The notes beneath the pieces are model-generated. The model searched no databases and had not been told where the DNA came from. It was given only the letters and a program-made list of their open reading frames with translations. From NCBI GenBank assembly GCA_963576565.1, contig OY755042.1, positions 18,389,272 through 18,453,271 on the forward strand: 64,000 nt of DNA. The letters run 5' to 3'. This document shows positions 45,260 through 57,647 of this stretch, in pieces. Numbering within the stretch: the first letter of the stretch is position 1; every line of letters begins with the position of its first letter. A program made the translations under genes and the position numbers. Source of the stretch: Aspidapion aeneum. Its lineage: Eukaryota > Arthropoda > Insecta > Coleoptera > Brentidae.

Positions 45260-47600
45260 TCCATTTCGACATTTATATATTATTTCTTTATTCTGGTTTT
45301 ATATAATTTTTTAACAATGTACATTCTTTTGAAACGAACAAAATTTTCTTGAATAACATACCTATAAATTACAATATACAATTTTTGTAATTGAAAATAA
45401 AACAAATCTTACACTAGGAACCAAGTTGATGTAAGAAAAATCTTTTTCGTGGTTTCTGAAGTGTGTTTAACTAAAGAGAAGACTTACAATACATTAAAAA
45501 ATAAAAGGTAAAAATATTTTTCTTAAAATATAGAAACACACTACCCTTTTATAAAAAAGTCATGCTTAAAGTTACAAAACTATAACAAAATTTTTATAAC
45601 AAAATGGTGTCCAACGTGCCCAATTAAATCTATCGAAGTCAACAAATCTTTTGTTCTTGAAGTTTAATTAAATTTAATTTAAAGGTTTCGGAGATATCGT
45701 GACACACATAGAGACAAACATACAGGGTGACAAACATACAGTGACAGACAGTCGTTTAGAGAACGTATAATACTTAAAAAACACATTTTCTATGTGATCT
45801 AAAGTTTTTTCGTCTATAATAACTTTTCATGCATTTCTTCTAAACCCTTTGTCATCGGATTCTATAATATTCATTTTACGTAGGTGTGGTTAAATATGGT
45901 TACAATACTTAAAATTTCTTGAAAAACATACTTCACTAAAGATTTCCCAATTTTCCTTCTTAAACAAATATAAGCGTTTCTAGATTTTCTCTATCAAATA
46001 CCACTGATTTATTAAGTCTATAAAGAAAAGCCAAAAAAGCTATGGCTAGGTTTGTTTTTTTTTCATTGCTATAATTTTTGCTCTTTGCACTATTGTCAGT
46101 ATAATTTTTCAGAGTTGGAAAAATTGGCAGAAAAATAAATATTTTGGTATGATTGCTTTTTTCTTTTCAAATAGCTTTTACCATATTTAAAAATTCATGC
46201 AGTTTGAAAACTTGATTTTCACAAAAATATTATTCACTGATTCTTTTCTGAATATTGGCCGCTTCTGACCCTATATAAACCACTGTGCGGCGCTGCGCTA
46301 TTATGAAAATTCTCAATTTTTTTTCAAAAACTTACCACTAAATTGATGTGTTTTATAAGAAAGGATCTTGTTATGACCATATGCTTAGCCATGTACCTAC
46401 GCAAAACATAATTTATAAAAATACATGAAGTATATTATACTTAGACAACCTTTGTTGGAGCCATTAATCTTTATCAGTCAGGCAGTTTATTTTTCCTCTA
46501 TTATTAAGGAAAAACCATTATTTGCAGATATTTGATTGATGAAACTATACGTCACAGAAATAAATTTAAAAAGGTATTATTATTACCCGCAAAAGACTGC
46601 GCTGTTAAAGTTTAAAAATTCTTACATTGTTCTAATCAAAGAAAATGAAACAAATCTTCAGTTAAAGCGAAGCTCATACTTGAGGGAAGAGAAGGTAACG
46701 TGGAAATTAGACCCACTTTAAAAAATATATGCACCTTTTGTTAATAACACTGGTCTGCAAAAAAAAAATCTTGAGCCCTGGCATTATTTCCGCTGATTCT
46801 TATGTAAGACGACGCCGTGAATGCAAATATAGCTTGCGTTTTCTTCTAACGCCCACCATTTTTAAGGGAGCAGCCCTTTTACCTATTTTTATCATTTTTC
46901 AATAATAATTATAATATCGACATAAATTTAAATTTTTAGGTATAAAGAGAGTTATTATATATATATCCTTAGATTTTTTTACATATATTCCATATGTTTC
47001 ATAAAAAAACACAAAAAATAGCTTAAAATTCGACATCTTTGAAGGGTACATTTTAATTTCATCCGCCATCCTGGATTTTGAGATGGCGGACAAAAAAATA
47101 TACTTGGTCAAAACTATGATTAAATCCCTATCAAGTGCAGTTTGTCCTAATAAAATCGATTGTACATTTCAAAAGTTATAATGAAAAAAAATTGTCCGGT
47201 TTTTTTTGGACCATCAATACAATACACTGTGTCCTATTTAAAACTTTCCACCCGAGATTTTTCGAGAAATGCTAAAAATTTTAAAAAATGCCGAGACACG
47301 TCGATTTTGTTGGCGAGGGGGACAATTTGTGGCTATCTTAAAATTTTTGTAGCACGCAGTACCTTTGACGGGAATATTTAGAACAGGGAACGTGGATCTA
47401 GTGATACGTTGTTTTAAAAGTCTCTTGAATATCTTACAACCTTGTAAAAATTTCTAAAATCAATTATTTTTGGAGATATTTGCTTTCAAATTTTTTAATT
47501 TCCAAATCCAAAAAATATAAAATTCTGATTAAATTTTTATTTTATCAGTTTATGTTGGCAGATATCTTAAAAACTAATGGATCACATCTAAGGAAAACTT
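45260..47600. other. No gene; fragments of dispersed repeats
   Basis: AT-rich. ACATACAGGGTGACAAACAT at 45717-45736 recalls the tail of family D. At 46885-47215 TTTTGAGATGGCGGAC and the TTGTCCGGTTTTTTTTGGAC words resemble 57440-57475 and 59035-59060. The open frames at 46536, 46899 and 47160 are not recognisable. Confidence 0.45.
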
Positions 47601-47621
47601 GGACACTTCAATATTTATTTA

Positions 47622-47832
47622 TTTTACCTAACAAGTACGAAAAGTAATACTTTACCGCACGCAACGGCAGTTGGCTGAACGACGCGGAGCGGTCTTCGGC
47701 CAAGCCGTCAAGGGTGGTGAGTGAGTACCTTTTTTTTTTAAATTGAATCTTTATAAATACACATGTCAAATTAGATGGAATTGTACAACGTGCGGTAAAG
47801 TAATTACTTTACCGCACGCGAGTAGGTAAAAT
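47622..47832 (+). mobile_element. MITE related to the 32.0-33.2 kb foldback
   Basis: The ends ATTTTACCTA and TAGGTAAAAT are inverted. Inside are CTTTACCGCACGC, GACGCGGAGCGG, GCCGTCAAGGGTGG and GCGGTAAAGTAATTACTTTACC, all shared with 31.7-33.2 kb. At 211 bp it is the compact form of that family. Confidence 0.7.
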
Positions 47833-47849
47833 TTACGAATCCTTAGTTG

Positions 47850-49180
47850 TAATGCTTTAAAAGTAGACAAGAAAAGAATAAGAATTGTATTGTAATAAAA
47901 AAACTATAAAAAAATAGCTAACATACAAAATTCTTTATATCTTGTGATTTAAAAAACAAAAAATATCTGTTTTGAAAACTAGATATTAAGAAAACTAAAA
48001 TATTGTTTGAAAAAGACGTCGCCGTCACCGTTAAGTAAAGTAAACCTGCTTTGAGGAAGATAATATTTTTGAGATATTACACTTTCTAAAATTGATATCA
48101 AAGAATTGTGTAGGTATGTGTATCTAATAATAAATAAAAAACATACTAATTGAAAGAGGTTTGTGTGCAAGTGCTAAAATAGCAAGGGAAGCTCATAGAC
48201 CAAACCAACGACGGCGTTTCGGCTGTATCGAGTACTTCTTGAAAAAACGTAACGATGGTAAAAATATAGAGATGAGTTAAAGTTGCCTATTTGCAGCATC
48301 AGTAGTAATAGCTTCACAATATCCATTTCCATTCGTTTCACTTTTATTAGGAAATGGGAAACAAACAAATATTCTTGAAATGCATTATTCATATTTTTAT
48401 ACTATATCCATTTTCGTACCTAAACAACACACAAAATATTTTCTATGCTTGTGAATTCAATTTTGGAAAATCTGAATTCCTACCTCATTTACATCAAATC
48501 TAAATGAGTTTTTAATTTAATACCTAGTCTAACGATTTCTCATTATTAGCTGGTAAGTCAAGATGAAAAAAAAATATAACGTGTTATACAAAGGTGGTAA
48601 CTAAACCTACATAAACAAAATAAACTTACACCCGGTTCCCACCTACGACTTTCTGGTGGGTGGAACACTTTTTAAAACAGACATTTTACCCTGATAGCCA
48701 GTTAAACTCTCTGCATTATGACTGGTGCCGGTCGGCTGAGCTAAGATTGGTTTTTGTTCTAGATTGATGTTGCGCGCTGTATATCGTAAAAATAGTCCTC
48801 AAATTTTTTGAACGTTTGTAACTTTTTTAGGACTTTTTAATATTTTGTTAATAATTAAACGCGTTGACTCTAAAATTAGCCTTTTACTGTATTTGATTTC
48901 TGTTTAAATTTAAAATGTGGTTTGGGGCAAAACAGGGTTTAGAGAGAGAGAGCAAAACGGAGTACCCTGCTACACATAATAACCTATAGAGGAGGGTGGG
49001 AAAAGATTATAATGTTACGGATTAAAGTTTCCTTGAAAATACCCTAACCCGGTTTTAACTAAAAAAAACTTCGTTTAATTGTTAGATAAATGTTTTGGTT
49101 CATTTTTAACCAAATAAAAAAAACACAAAAATTTAAACACTAAAAATCAAGACAGCAAAAAGCTTTTTTATTATCTTGCC
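47850..49180. other. No gene seen
   Basis: AT-rich DNA ending in a run of 14 C at 49180-49193, with GGGGTAAGTTGACGAG and GGGGCAAGATAACGAC words just after it that may mark one end of a pogo-like element. Confidence 0.45.
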
Positions 49181-49276
49181 CCCCCCCCCCCACTAACGGG
49201 GTAAGTTGACGAGCCTATTGGGGCAAGATAACGACTAGACGCATAGGTCTTAAATAAATGTCCCCTGCATTGCATT

Positions 49277-49410
49277 TCAGGTGTACGCCTTATGCCACCT
49301 ATCTTCGCAACCTCCACATTTAATCCAGTCATGATTTGGATTAAACCTCCATGGTTTCAGGCACCCTGGACAGAAAATATTTACATTGTTATTTTTTTTG
49401 TTTCTGGAAG
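49277..49410 (-). pseudogene. Pogo-like transposase C-terminal zinc-binding tail
   Basis: The minus-strand frame contains IFCPGCLKPW, then DWIKCGGCEDRWHKAY. Cys-x2-Cys followed by WI-x-C-x2-C-x3-WH is the PHD-like motif found at the C-terminus of many insect pogo-like transposases. The preceding residues in the frame show no DDE domain, so only the tail survives. A PHD finger of a host gene is the alternative, but no neighbouring exons are visible. Confidence 0.5.
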
Positions 49411-50049
49411 TCTTTATTGTTAAAATCCAGATGTTATTTATTTTGATACACAAGCTCTTGAAAGATGGACTTTGTCTTAAGAAGGCCCACCTACTCACCA
49501 CGTCATAAAATCGGTAGGCTAGTTTTTGACTTATAAAACTTAGTTAGAGGCAGACAGGCATAAATATTCCAAATAGGCACTTCCAAGGCACTCAAATGCT
49601 TGACAGAACGATACGCAGCGGACGGAATTTGTGTGCGGAATAATCGAATTTTTGCACTTGTTAGGAAAATACCTATTTTTTAGTTTTATTAAAGGTCACA
49701 CAAAAGAGATTGACAATGCTTAGTTAAAGGTAAAATATTAAATAATTATCTGTCATATTGTGTCCACCGAGAGCCCCCGTTATTTAAATATTTTCCATAT
49801 TTTTTCCAACCTAGATTCTTCATCGATATTTTAATTAATTCGACACAATTGTTAAAAACATTTCCACATATTTTATAATTTTCGGTTTTAGTTTGGATCT
49901 TTTTTGCCTATAATTTGTTTTGCAATTTTTTTCCAAGTAAGGACTTTTTAAAATGGTAGTATCTCTAACCATTTTCAAGTGTAACCTAAACAATCCAGTC
50001 TACAGACTACTCCCTATGCTACTTCGTGTGCAGTCAGGTATGACGGTTC

Positions 50050-50385
50050 GCCCCCTTTTTTAATCCTTAGACGCTTGTTTTCCATAAGTAGTGGTTTCGA
50101 TATATTTGGTATATCTCTGCTTGGTTGACTGAAAACTTTTTGTTCTGCATTATAAATGCAGTTTCAATGAATTTTCGTTTTCGCCAATGTGACTCCTCAT
50201 GCAAAACTTTGACTGACCATTGAATCGTGTGATCATTTGACCACGCATAATCCGCTAAACCGAAATTTTCAATATTACCTTATTGGGTAATTCTTTGATG
50301 TTCTTTTACTCGAACCTAAAGGGGGCGTTTCACCGATATAATAACATTTAAACGGGATTTGGTAAATGCATTATTATTTGACGGA
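50050..50385 (-). pseudogene. Relic of a second, different PLE: GIY-YIG endonuclease
   Basis: The minus strand at about 50381-50326 reads IYQIPFKCYYIGET, the GIY-YIG signature. After one frameshift it continues VRVKEHQR (conserved Arg and Glu), an internal stop, then GNIENFGLADYAWSNDHTIQ (His-Asn-His-type block), KVLHEESHWRKRKFIETAFI and MQNKKFSVNQ. Order and spacing match the C-terminal endonuclease of Penelope-like elements. Its sequence is clearly different from the 20-27 kb family (YIGET versus YIGTT; HWRKRKFIE versus YYPRLYREA), so another lineage is present. It is too broken to appear as a long ORF. No RT was identified upstream. Confidence 0.7.
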
Positions 50386-50439
50386 TTTTCTGGTTTTGTT
50401 TTAGTTACAAAATTCCTTATCAAGTTCCCCGATGAAAAT

Positions 50440-51000
50440 ATTATTTTAATATAGTGTTTTGTTATTCGTCTTATGTTTTCTGAAATCATTTGAATTTTAA
50501 TGACACACCACAGATTATAATGTTGAGAATTTTAATTTTAGAGATTGTTGAGTTTATTAATTTCTCGAAATAATGTTGTAGGTCCTTTTTAATGTTGTAA
50601 ATTTTTGTGGTTAGCTCCATAATAACAAGAAAGCTTTGTAAATTGATTGTAAACACGCCAATATGAAAGATATTGCTTTCGGTTCATTGGCGTAGCAAAG
50701 TGCAAAATATTGTGCTTTCCTGCAAGATAAGGTTGTATATGTATATTGATAGATATTTACATAATATATAGAATGCTGGCAAATGGAGCATATACAATAT
50801 TTTACCGAAAGGTTGAAATCGGATATTTTAGAAGCGAAATTTAATATAAAGCGAAATTTTTCAATTCAGCAGGAGTTAGTTGCTTACGAAAGCTGGTTTT
50901 TATTAGCTGTAAAAAGAAAACGTTAATTTACCAATATTCCTTTTAGCAGGAGAAGCGTGGGTTGAAGCTTATTGATCTAAAATGAAAGGGTTTAGTTTGT
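50440..51000. other. No gene seen
   Basis: AT-rich. It could hide more of the PLE relic on the minus strand, but I could not read RT motifs. Confidence 0.4.
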
Positions 51001-51004
51001 TTTT

Positions 51005-53045
51005 TTGAATTACAAGATTAGCGATATGCTGCGTTTAATAATAAAAGCAACACACTTGGGATGGATAGACATAAGACATGGCCGAACATTTTACGAAAGG
51101 AAATCCCCCTTAAACGTGCTTTTTGATAGTTTTTTGCTAATAACTCGAATTCGGCCAACTTTTCCCAAAATCTTCTGTAGATTGTTTTTCAAGCGGATAC
51201 AATTTCCTTTTTAACGATATGCCTTAGTACCCTCTTACGACAGTAGTGCACGTTTATATATAATTATATTTTTTTTGTTGTATTTTTTACACTTAACACT
51301 ATTTTTTTCTCAAAAAAATATTTTTGGTTAAAAGCTCATTTTATACAGTTAAATACCTATTAAGTTAGACATATTATTTTTAAAACTCCGCCTTGAAATA
51401 AAAATAAATGTGTTTGAAGAGATCCTTAAACTAAACAAAATTGTTGAACATTCATTTTTGTAACTCAATTAATAAAATTGAGAGTGAGTAAAAAATTATT
51501 TTTGGTTAGTAATAACTTAAAACTGACTTTTTTTAGGTGACCTTCTTTAAACTGGTGGTGGGGGCATCCCCACTCTAACCTCGCTCAAAAGTGCTCTCTT
51601 ACAGTATTTTCCCAATTATTTGCAAACTTTTTACTTAGAAAAAACAGCTAAGTAACAATTATTGAGGCTGATAAAAAGTACTCTCTAACAATGTATAACA
51701 CGCCCCCCTTAAATGAGAGGTGTGGAAAAAGCTTTTTTTTTAATGTTCTTAAATTTTACTGTCCCATATTTCTGGTTTTCAAACTTATTTTTAAAGCCAA
51801 AGAAATTTCCTTTCCAACGATGTACATCACTTCCCCCTCAACGTAACAGTAGATCTCGCATAGACGACCCAAAAATGGTCAAATTTGATATACCAAGTAA
51901 TAAAAAATGTCGAAAAAAATATTTAGGGGAGATACCACCCCCAACCAAGAGTAGGCGGATGGTTCTCTCTCGTAATATTTTCGGGGGAGTATAGTGTATA
52001 TCAATACCAAGTGTTTTGCTTCTCTCATTGAACGCAGTGTGTGTATTAGTACTGTTCCAACATGGTTGTCTTAAATGAAGATTCAAGTTTAAACCAAATT
52101 TGACCATTTTTGGTTCGTCTATGCTAGATCTACCGCTGCCTTGATGGGAAAGTGATATACATCGTTGAAAAAGCAAATTTCTTTAGCTTTAAAAGTAAGT
52201 TTTAATACCAGACACGTAGGACAATAAAATTCAAGAAAATTAAATAATAATGTTTTTTCACACCTGTCATTTATTTAAATACCTATAAAAGGTGCGCCAC
52301 TGATGTAAGGGGGGCGCGTTATACATCGTTAGAGAGGACTTTTGGTCAGCCTCAATAACTATTACTTAGTTGTTTTGGGTCAAGTTAAAAGTTTGCAAAT
52401 AATTAGAAAAATACTGTAAAAGCTCATTATTGAGGGCGAGAATCCCCCCTCTCGCCCCTCACCCCAATTTAAATGAATTCAACTCGACAAATTAAGTTTT
52501 AAGTTAATACTAATCAAAAGTATTTTTTACTTACCTTGAGTATTATTTACTGAGTTACAAAAATTTATGTTAAAAATTTTTGTTTGATTTGAGGATTTCT
52601 ACAAACATATTTATTTTTATTTCAAGGTGGCTACTTTAAAAAGTTATGTCTAACTTATTAAATTTTTAACTGTATACAATTAGTTTTTGAACAAAAATTC
52701 TTTTTTGAAAAAACAATCTGTTAAGGATACAAAATGCCACAAGAAAAATAAAAAAACATATTTTACACATTTTCCCCTGTTTTTCGTAGGCTTATGGAAC
52801 GTGCTTTAGAGGGTACTAAGGTACATCGTTAAAGGGAAAATTTATCCGCTTGCAAAATGATCTTTAGAATATTTTTAGAAAAGTTGATCGATTTTCAGTT
52901 ATTAGCAAAAAACCGTCAAAAAGCGCGTTTAAGGGGGGGAACCACACCTCTGCCAGGGTAGGGGGGGGTTCCCTTTCGTAAAATGTTCGGTCGGATCTTA
53001 TGTTTAACCATACCAAGTGTGTTGCTTCTATTATTAAACGCCGTA
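51005..53045. mobile_element. 2-kb imperfect palindrome (foldback element)
   Basis: The left arm from about 51020 and right arm to about 53040 mirror each other: ACACTTGG-ATGG near 51050 against its complement near 53010; CGAACATTTTACGAAAGG (51082) against CCTTTCGTAAAATGTTCGG (52972); CCGCCTTGAAATAAAAATAA (51390) against its complement (52615); ATAGACGACCCAAAAATGG against CCATTTTTGGTTCGTCTATG (52107). The centre is at about 52.0 kb. Arms differ by many indels, so it is old. A single-arm relative lies at 57000-57240. Small open frames inside are by-products. Confidence 0.7.
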
Positions 53046-53186
53046 TCGGACACCGTAGGGCCTGAACTAGGACGCCTACATACTATTCCATTAAATAGAA
53101 ATAGTTTAGGTAACTTCATCCAACCTCAGAGTACTATAGCGTATTTCGTGGGCGTTTTTATAAAGATTTTATGACACTGGTTTAGT

Positions 53187-53236
53187 CAATTACTAATAAT
53201 CCCATCAATACTGCTTGATGGGATTATTAGTAATTG
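53187..53236. repeat. 21-bp perfect inverted repeat at a LINE 5' junction
   Basis: Arm 53187-53207 (CAATTACTAATAATCCCATC plus A) is exactly complementary to 53216-53236, with an 8-bp loop. The right arm immediately precedes LINE sequence. The loop plus the first bases of the right arm form the LINE target duplication ATACTGCTTGA (53208-53218). Confidence 0.85.
53208..53218 (+). repeat. 5' target-site duplication of LINE copy 2
   Basis: ATACTGCTTGA, repeated at 55890-55900 right after the poly(A) tail (its first A merges with the tail). Confidence 0.75.
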
Positions 53237-55676
53237 CACATGGGGGAAGTGCTGTAATAATTAAAGAAAATATATCACACTATGAGGAGATGGGATATAA
53301 AACCATAGAGATTCAAGCTACATTAGTAAGTGTAAAAACCAAAACATATACATTAGTCATAAGTGCTGTCTATATACCACCAAGGCACTTACGAAAGAAA
53401 AATCAATATCTTAATTTTCTCAGAAAATTAGGAAACCGTTTTATAATTGGAGGTGACTTTAATGCAAAAAATACCTACTGGGGATCTAGACTGACGAACT
53501 CTAAAGGAAAAGAACTTTTGCAAGCTATTAGTGAATATCAATGTGAGCCGATATCAACTGGTAAGCCCACATACTATCCAACAGATCCAGGAAAAATTCC
53601 AGATCTAATTGATTTTTTTATAGTAAAAAATATATCTTTAAGTTTTGTAGATATAGAAGAAAGTTTTGATTTACACTCAGATCATTCACCTATTATTCTA
53701 ACTCTTAGTAAAAACATAATAAAGAAAGAAGCAAATATCTCACTAGTTAATAAACTGACTGTCTGGATTAGTTTTAAACAAAGTCTGTCAGAAAAAATAA
53801 ACCTATCAGTACCATTGCAAACGCCAGAACAAATCGATAAAGAAGTTGATTATTTTGTTACAAATATTCAACAAGCAGCTTGGGAAAACAGTCCAAAACC
53901 AAAGAGAATTTTTAAGGGAAAAAACTATCCAAAGGAAATTAGAAACCTTATATGGGAAAAAAGGAAACTAAGAAGAAAGTGGCAACAAAGCCGTGATCCT
54001 CGGGACAAAACAAATCTCAACAACATGACGCAGCGCATTAGGCGAGAAATTCTAGTAATAAAAAATGAATCTATTAACCATTTTCTTAATGAACTTACAG
54101 ATGATAAAAATACCGACTATTCCCTTTGGAAAGCAACCAAAGATTTTAAAAGACCAATTATCCAAATTCCACCCATACGAAAATCTAACAACCAGTGGGC
54201 AAGGAGTAACGAAGAAAAAGCAGATATTTTTGCAAGTCATTTAGAAAAAACATTTCAGCCCCACGAAGCACCAGATGAACACTTTCATTTAAATGAACCC
54301 CATCAAATCGAGGACCATATTAAGCTTACATCACCAAAAGAAATATTAACAGAAATCAAAAATATTAATTCGAAAAAAGCCCCAGGGTATGATCTTATTA
54401 ACGGGGTAGTCATAAAACAACTCCCCAGAAAAGCTATCGTAAAACTATGCAACCTAATTAATGCGTCTTTTAGGCTTAGGTACGTACCTAAACTGTGGAA
54501 AGTTGCAGAAGTTATCATGATTCCAAAACCGGGAAAACCACTCCATGACGTGTCATCTTACAGGCCAATATCTTTGCTGCCAATTATATCCAAGCTTTAT
54601 GAAAAATTATTGCTTAAAAGAATAAAACACATCAATTTGGTTTTCGAGACAAGCATTCCACGATAGATCAAGTACACAGAATTACTAATATAATAGAAAA
54701 AGCACTAGAAGAGGGAAAAGTTTGTTCTGCAGTTTTTCTAGATGTAGCACAAGCATTTGACAAAGTGTGGCATGAAGGCCTTAATTTTAAACTAAAAAGG
54801 TTTCTGCCAAAACAGTATTCGGATATTTTGGAATCATACATATCTGATAGACATTTTAGAGTAAAACAGGAAGACTCATACTCAAATTTAAGAGAAATTC
54901 AAGCAGGCGTGCCCCAGGGTAGCGTACTAGGCCCTTATCTATACTTATTATTCACTTGTGATATCCCAAAGCCAGAAAATTGTCACTTAGCAACATTCGC
55001 CGATGATACTGGTTTATTGACGGTAGAAAAATCTATTGAAAAATGCATAGAGAAACTTCAGGATGCAGTCACCCAAATTCACAGTTGGACCACAAAGTGG
55101 CGAATAAAATTAAATGAAACCAAATCAATTCATGTTGATTTTACAAACAAAAATATAAATCACATACAAATAACAATTAAAAACATTCCAGTACCATATT
55201 CGAATCAGGCAAAATATCTAGGTATGACACTTGATACCAAATTGCGCTGGAAAGCACATGTTAAGAAAAAAAAAGAAGAACTTGAGATAAGGTATAGAAA
55301 AATGAACTGGCTAATTGGAAGGAAGTCCAATTTAACAATTCATAATAAGTTACTGCTTTATAGACAAATACTGAAACCAGTATGGACATATGGTATTCAA
55401 CTATGGGGTTGTGCTAAAGAGAGTAATATTCTAGTTGTACAGAGATTTCAAAATAAAGTATTAAGAAACATTGTGAATGCACCTTGGTACGTTCGAAATA
55501 GTGACCTTCATCGAGATCTAAAAATCGAAACTGTAGCAGAGACTATAAAAAAGTACGCAAAAAGCCATGAAGATAGACTCCATCGGCATGTGAATGTGGA
55601 AGCAATTCAGCTTCTAGACAATACTATGCTAGTTCGACGACTAAAAAGAGTGAAGCCGTTTGAGCTAGTAAACTAA
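53236..55676 (+). pseudogene. Jockey-type LINE ORF2, copy 2
   Basis: The first open part (to 54666) has the rest of the endonuclease (FIIGGDFNAKNTYWGS; DHSPI) and the RT start (SSYRPISLLPIISKLYEKLL). About 31 bp are lost at about 54630, between two CATCA words, which shifts the frame. The second part (to 55676) holds FDKVWHEGL, GVPQGSVLGPYLYLLF, TFADDTGLL (catalytic DD) and the C-terminal tail with W-x-YGIQLWGCA. The first catalytic Asp segment (FLDVAQAF) lies between the two frames and is still readable in the nucleotide sequence. An apparent Met start at 53215 is in flanking DNA and is not the native start. Confidence 0.9.
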
Positions 55677-55889
55677 GTGAATTACACATAAAACAAAATA
55701 ATGCTATAAACACAACACAATTGTGAGTTACAGACTAAACAAAGCGGGGAGAACTGTTGAGTGAACCCTAAGTTGAAATCTGACTTTTCTAGTAAATTAA
55801 GTTAAAACAAAATTGCTAATTAGTCTTATTGACTAGATTGTAATAAAAAAAAACACAGTGTGTTTGACAAATAAAAAAAAAAAAAAAAA
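53236..55889 (+). mobile_element. Jockey-type LINE, 5'-truncated copy 2
   Basis: Starts within the endonuclease at GCACATGGGGGAAG (equivalent to position 34727 in copy 1) and runs to a poly(A) tail at about 55872-55890. Target duplications flank it. Relative to copy 1 it keeps GAA and TGG where copy 1 has stops and lacks the A-run frameshift, but it carries one roughly 31-bp deletion in the RT. Confidence 0.85.
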
Positions 55890-55904
55890 ATACTGCTTGA
55901 CCTG

Positions 55905-56980
55905 TTAACAGTACCCATACCACCACTCTTTCCACCATTTGGACATTACATACTAACGTCAAAAATAAGGTCCACATAAGTCGAAAATGGTACTAAAACG
56001 CAAAAAGATAACTAGAATATATCACGGTGGTATTGCCACTGGATATGTACTATCATTTTTAAAATAATAAAAACGATTGTTTCAAAATTCGACAATTTAA
56101 ACTTAGAAAATAAAGTGAGATCTTAATAAAGTTAAACAGCATGTAATAATGTAGCTTGACCGAAATGAGGCCTGAAGAAGGATAAAAAGGCGCTTTAGTC
56201 ACTTGTTTTATGTACTTTTATGCACTTTAGAATAATAACATGGTCGCACCCAGAGGGGGGGAGGGGGGCACCGGAGCACTGGCCACTCCCAAACCCAAGA
56301 TTTTTACAGATATTTTGAATAGATTAAAAACTGCAGGAAACACTAGAAGCAATTATTAACACCGAAAAACTCATAGGTATTTTCACAAAAAGAACTTTTA
56401 TGATAAATACCTATTTTTTTAGTCCTTAGGGAGAAGTACTATTTTGGAACTTAAAAGAGTAGTTAATCCCGTAAGTGCATAAAATCTTTAAAGTAGAAAT
56501 ATGTTTCACAAATGGTTACAGCGACGTGTTTCACTTTTGTTTATTTTGAATTGCGAGTTCCTAGTAAAAAAATGAAGATCTAAAAGCCCTTTTAAAAAAG
56601 TTTAATAAAATTGCCAAAAACGATTTTTTTGTTACGAAATTAGGCCTGTATTGTTTTGGTTAGCATAGATTTAACTTGAGATAAAGGTTTTAAATAAATA
56701 AAGAAAATAAGATTTAAAGCAAAAATAAATAATAATTTATTACGGCGTGGAATATCGGTTATACTTCTCCAAATAATTGCATTCATTCAAAATAGTGAAA
56801 ACTTAACACTGACCTTTAACACAGATTAACCTCGAATGCAAGAAAGAAGGTCAGGAATGTATTTGAAAACAGCCAGCAGGTTTAACATGATATTACTACA
56901 TTAAAGCTTTTCCGTTTACAGCAAAAACTTTTACCCCATAAGAAAAAATAACAAATTAATTCTACAGTTAAAATAAAAAA
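55905..56980. other. No gene seen
   Basis: AT-rich, with a G-rich patch AGGGGGGGAGGGGGGC at 56252-56268 resembling GC-rich patches at 2840 and 15590, probably termini of degraded elements. Confidence 0.45.
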
Positions 56981-56999
56981 CATTGTTCTTTGTGTTTAT

Positions 57000-57240
57000 A
57001 TTTCAGGCCCTACATGGTCATATGTTGCGTTTAATGAGAGAAGCAATACACTTGGCACGAATAGACATGAGACTCCTCCGAACATTTTACGTCCCCAACC
57101 CTGCTGGTTCCGCCTCCTTAAACATGCTTTTCGACTTGACTTTTTTAATTCTGGTAGAGATCAATTTTCAGGCGGACAAAATTTGCTTTTCGACAATGTA
57201 CATTGCTACCCTTTGAAGGCAGACCATAGACGTACGAAAA
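57000..57240 (+). repeat. Single-arm relative of the 51-53 kb palindrome
   Basis: TATGTTGCGTTTAAT, ACACTTGGCACGAATAGACA and CGAACATTTTACG appear in the same order as in 51022-51092. Non-coding. Confidence 0.6.
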
Positions 57241-57282
57241 AAGGGGTAAATTTTTTAAATTATTTTTTTTACTTTACTAAGC

Positions 57283-57334
57283 ACGGCGAAAGTAAGGGTA
57301 ATGTTTTTCGTTTGGGATATGTATGTATGTATAC
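57283..57334 (+). repeat. Dispersed repeat shared with 33287-33345
   Basis: GCACGGCGAAAGTAAGGG, then GGGATATGTATGTATG. The two copies differ by a few bases. Confidence 0.6.
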
Positions 57335-57647
57335 CGGGTGGGCCAAATAAATTATAACCATTATAACTTTGGAACCTCACCATCGATTTTAATGGAACAA
57401 ACTGCGCGTGCCAGAGAACTAATCGAAGTTTTGAATAAATATATTTTTTTGTCCGCCATCTCAAAATCCAAGATGGCGAAAAAAACTAAATTATACCCTT
57501 CAAAGATGCTCGTTTATTCTTGTGTTGCTAACATGTTTATATTATTTTTTTAAATCAGTAAAAAAGCTGCATTCTTGCCACGCATAACCATGTACGAATA
57601 AGCAAAATCGGTCAGGTGGTTCTAAGCAAGAAGCTAGAAGATACTGT

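Noticed and set aside
53215..53235. Methionine start of the long ORF in LINE copy 2
   Set aside because: It lies in inverted filler flanking DNA outside the LINE; the native ORF2 start is lost by 5' truncation.
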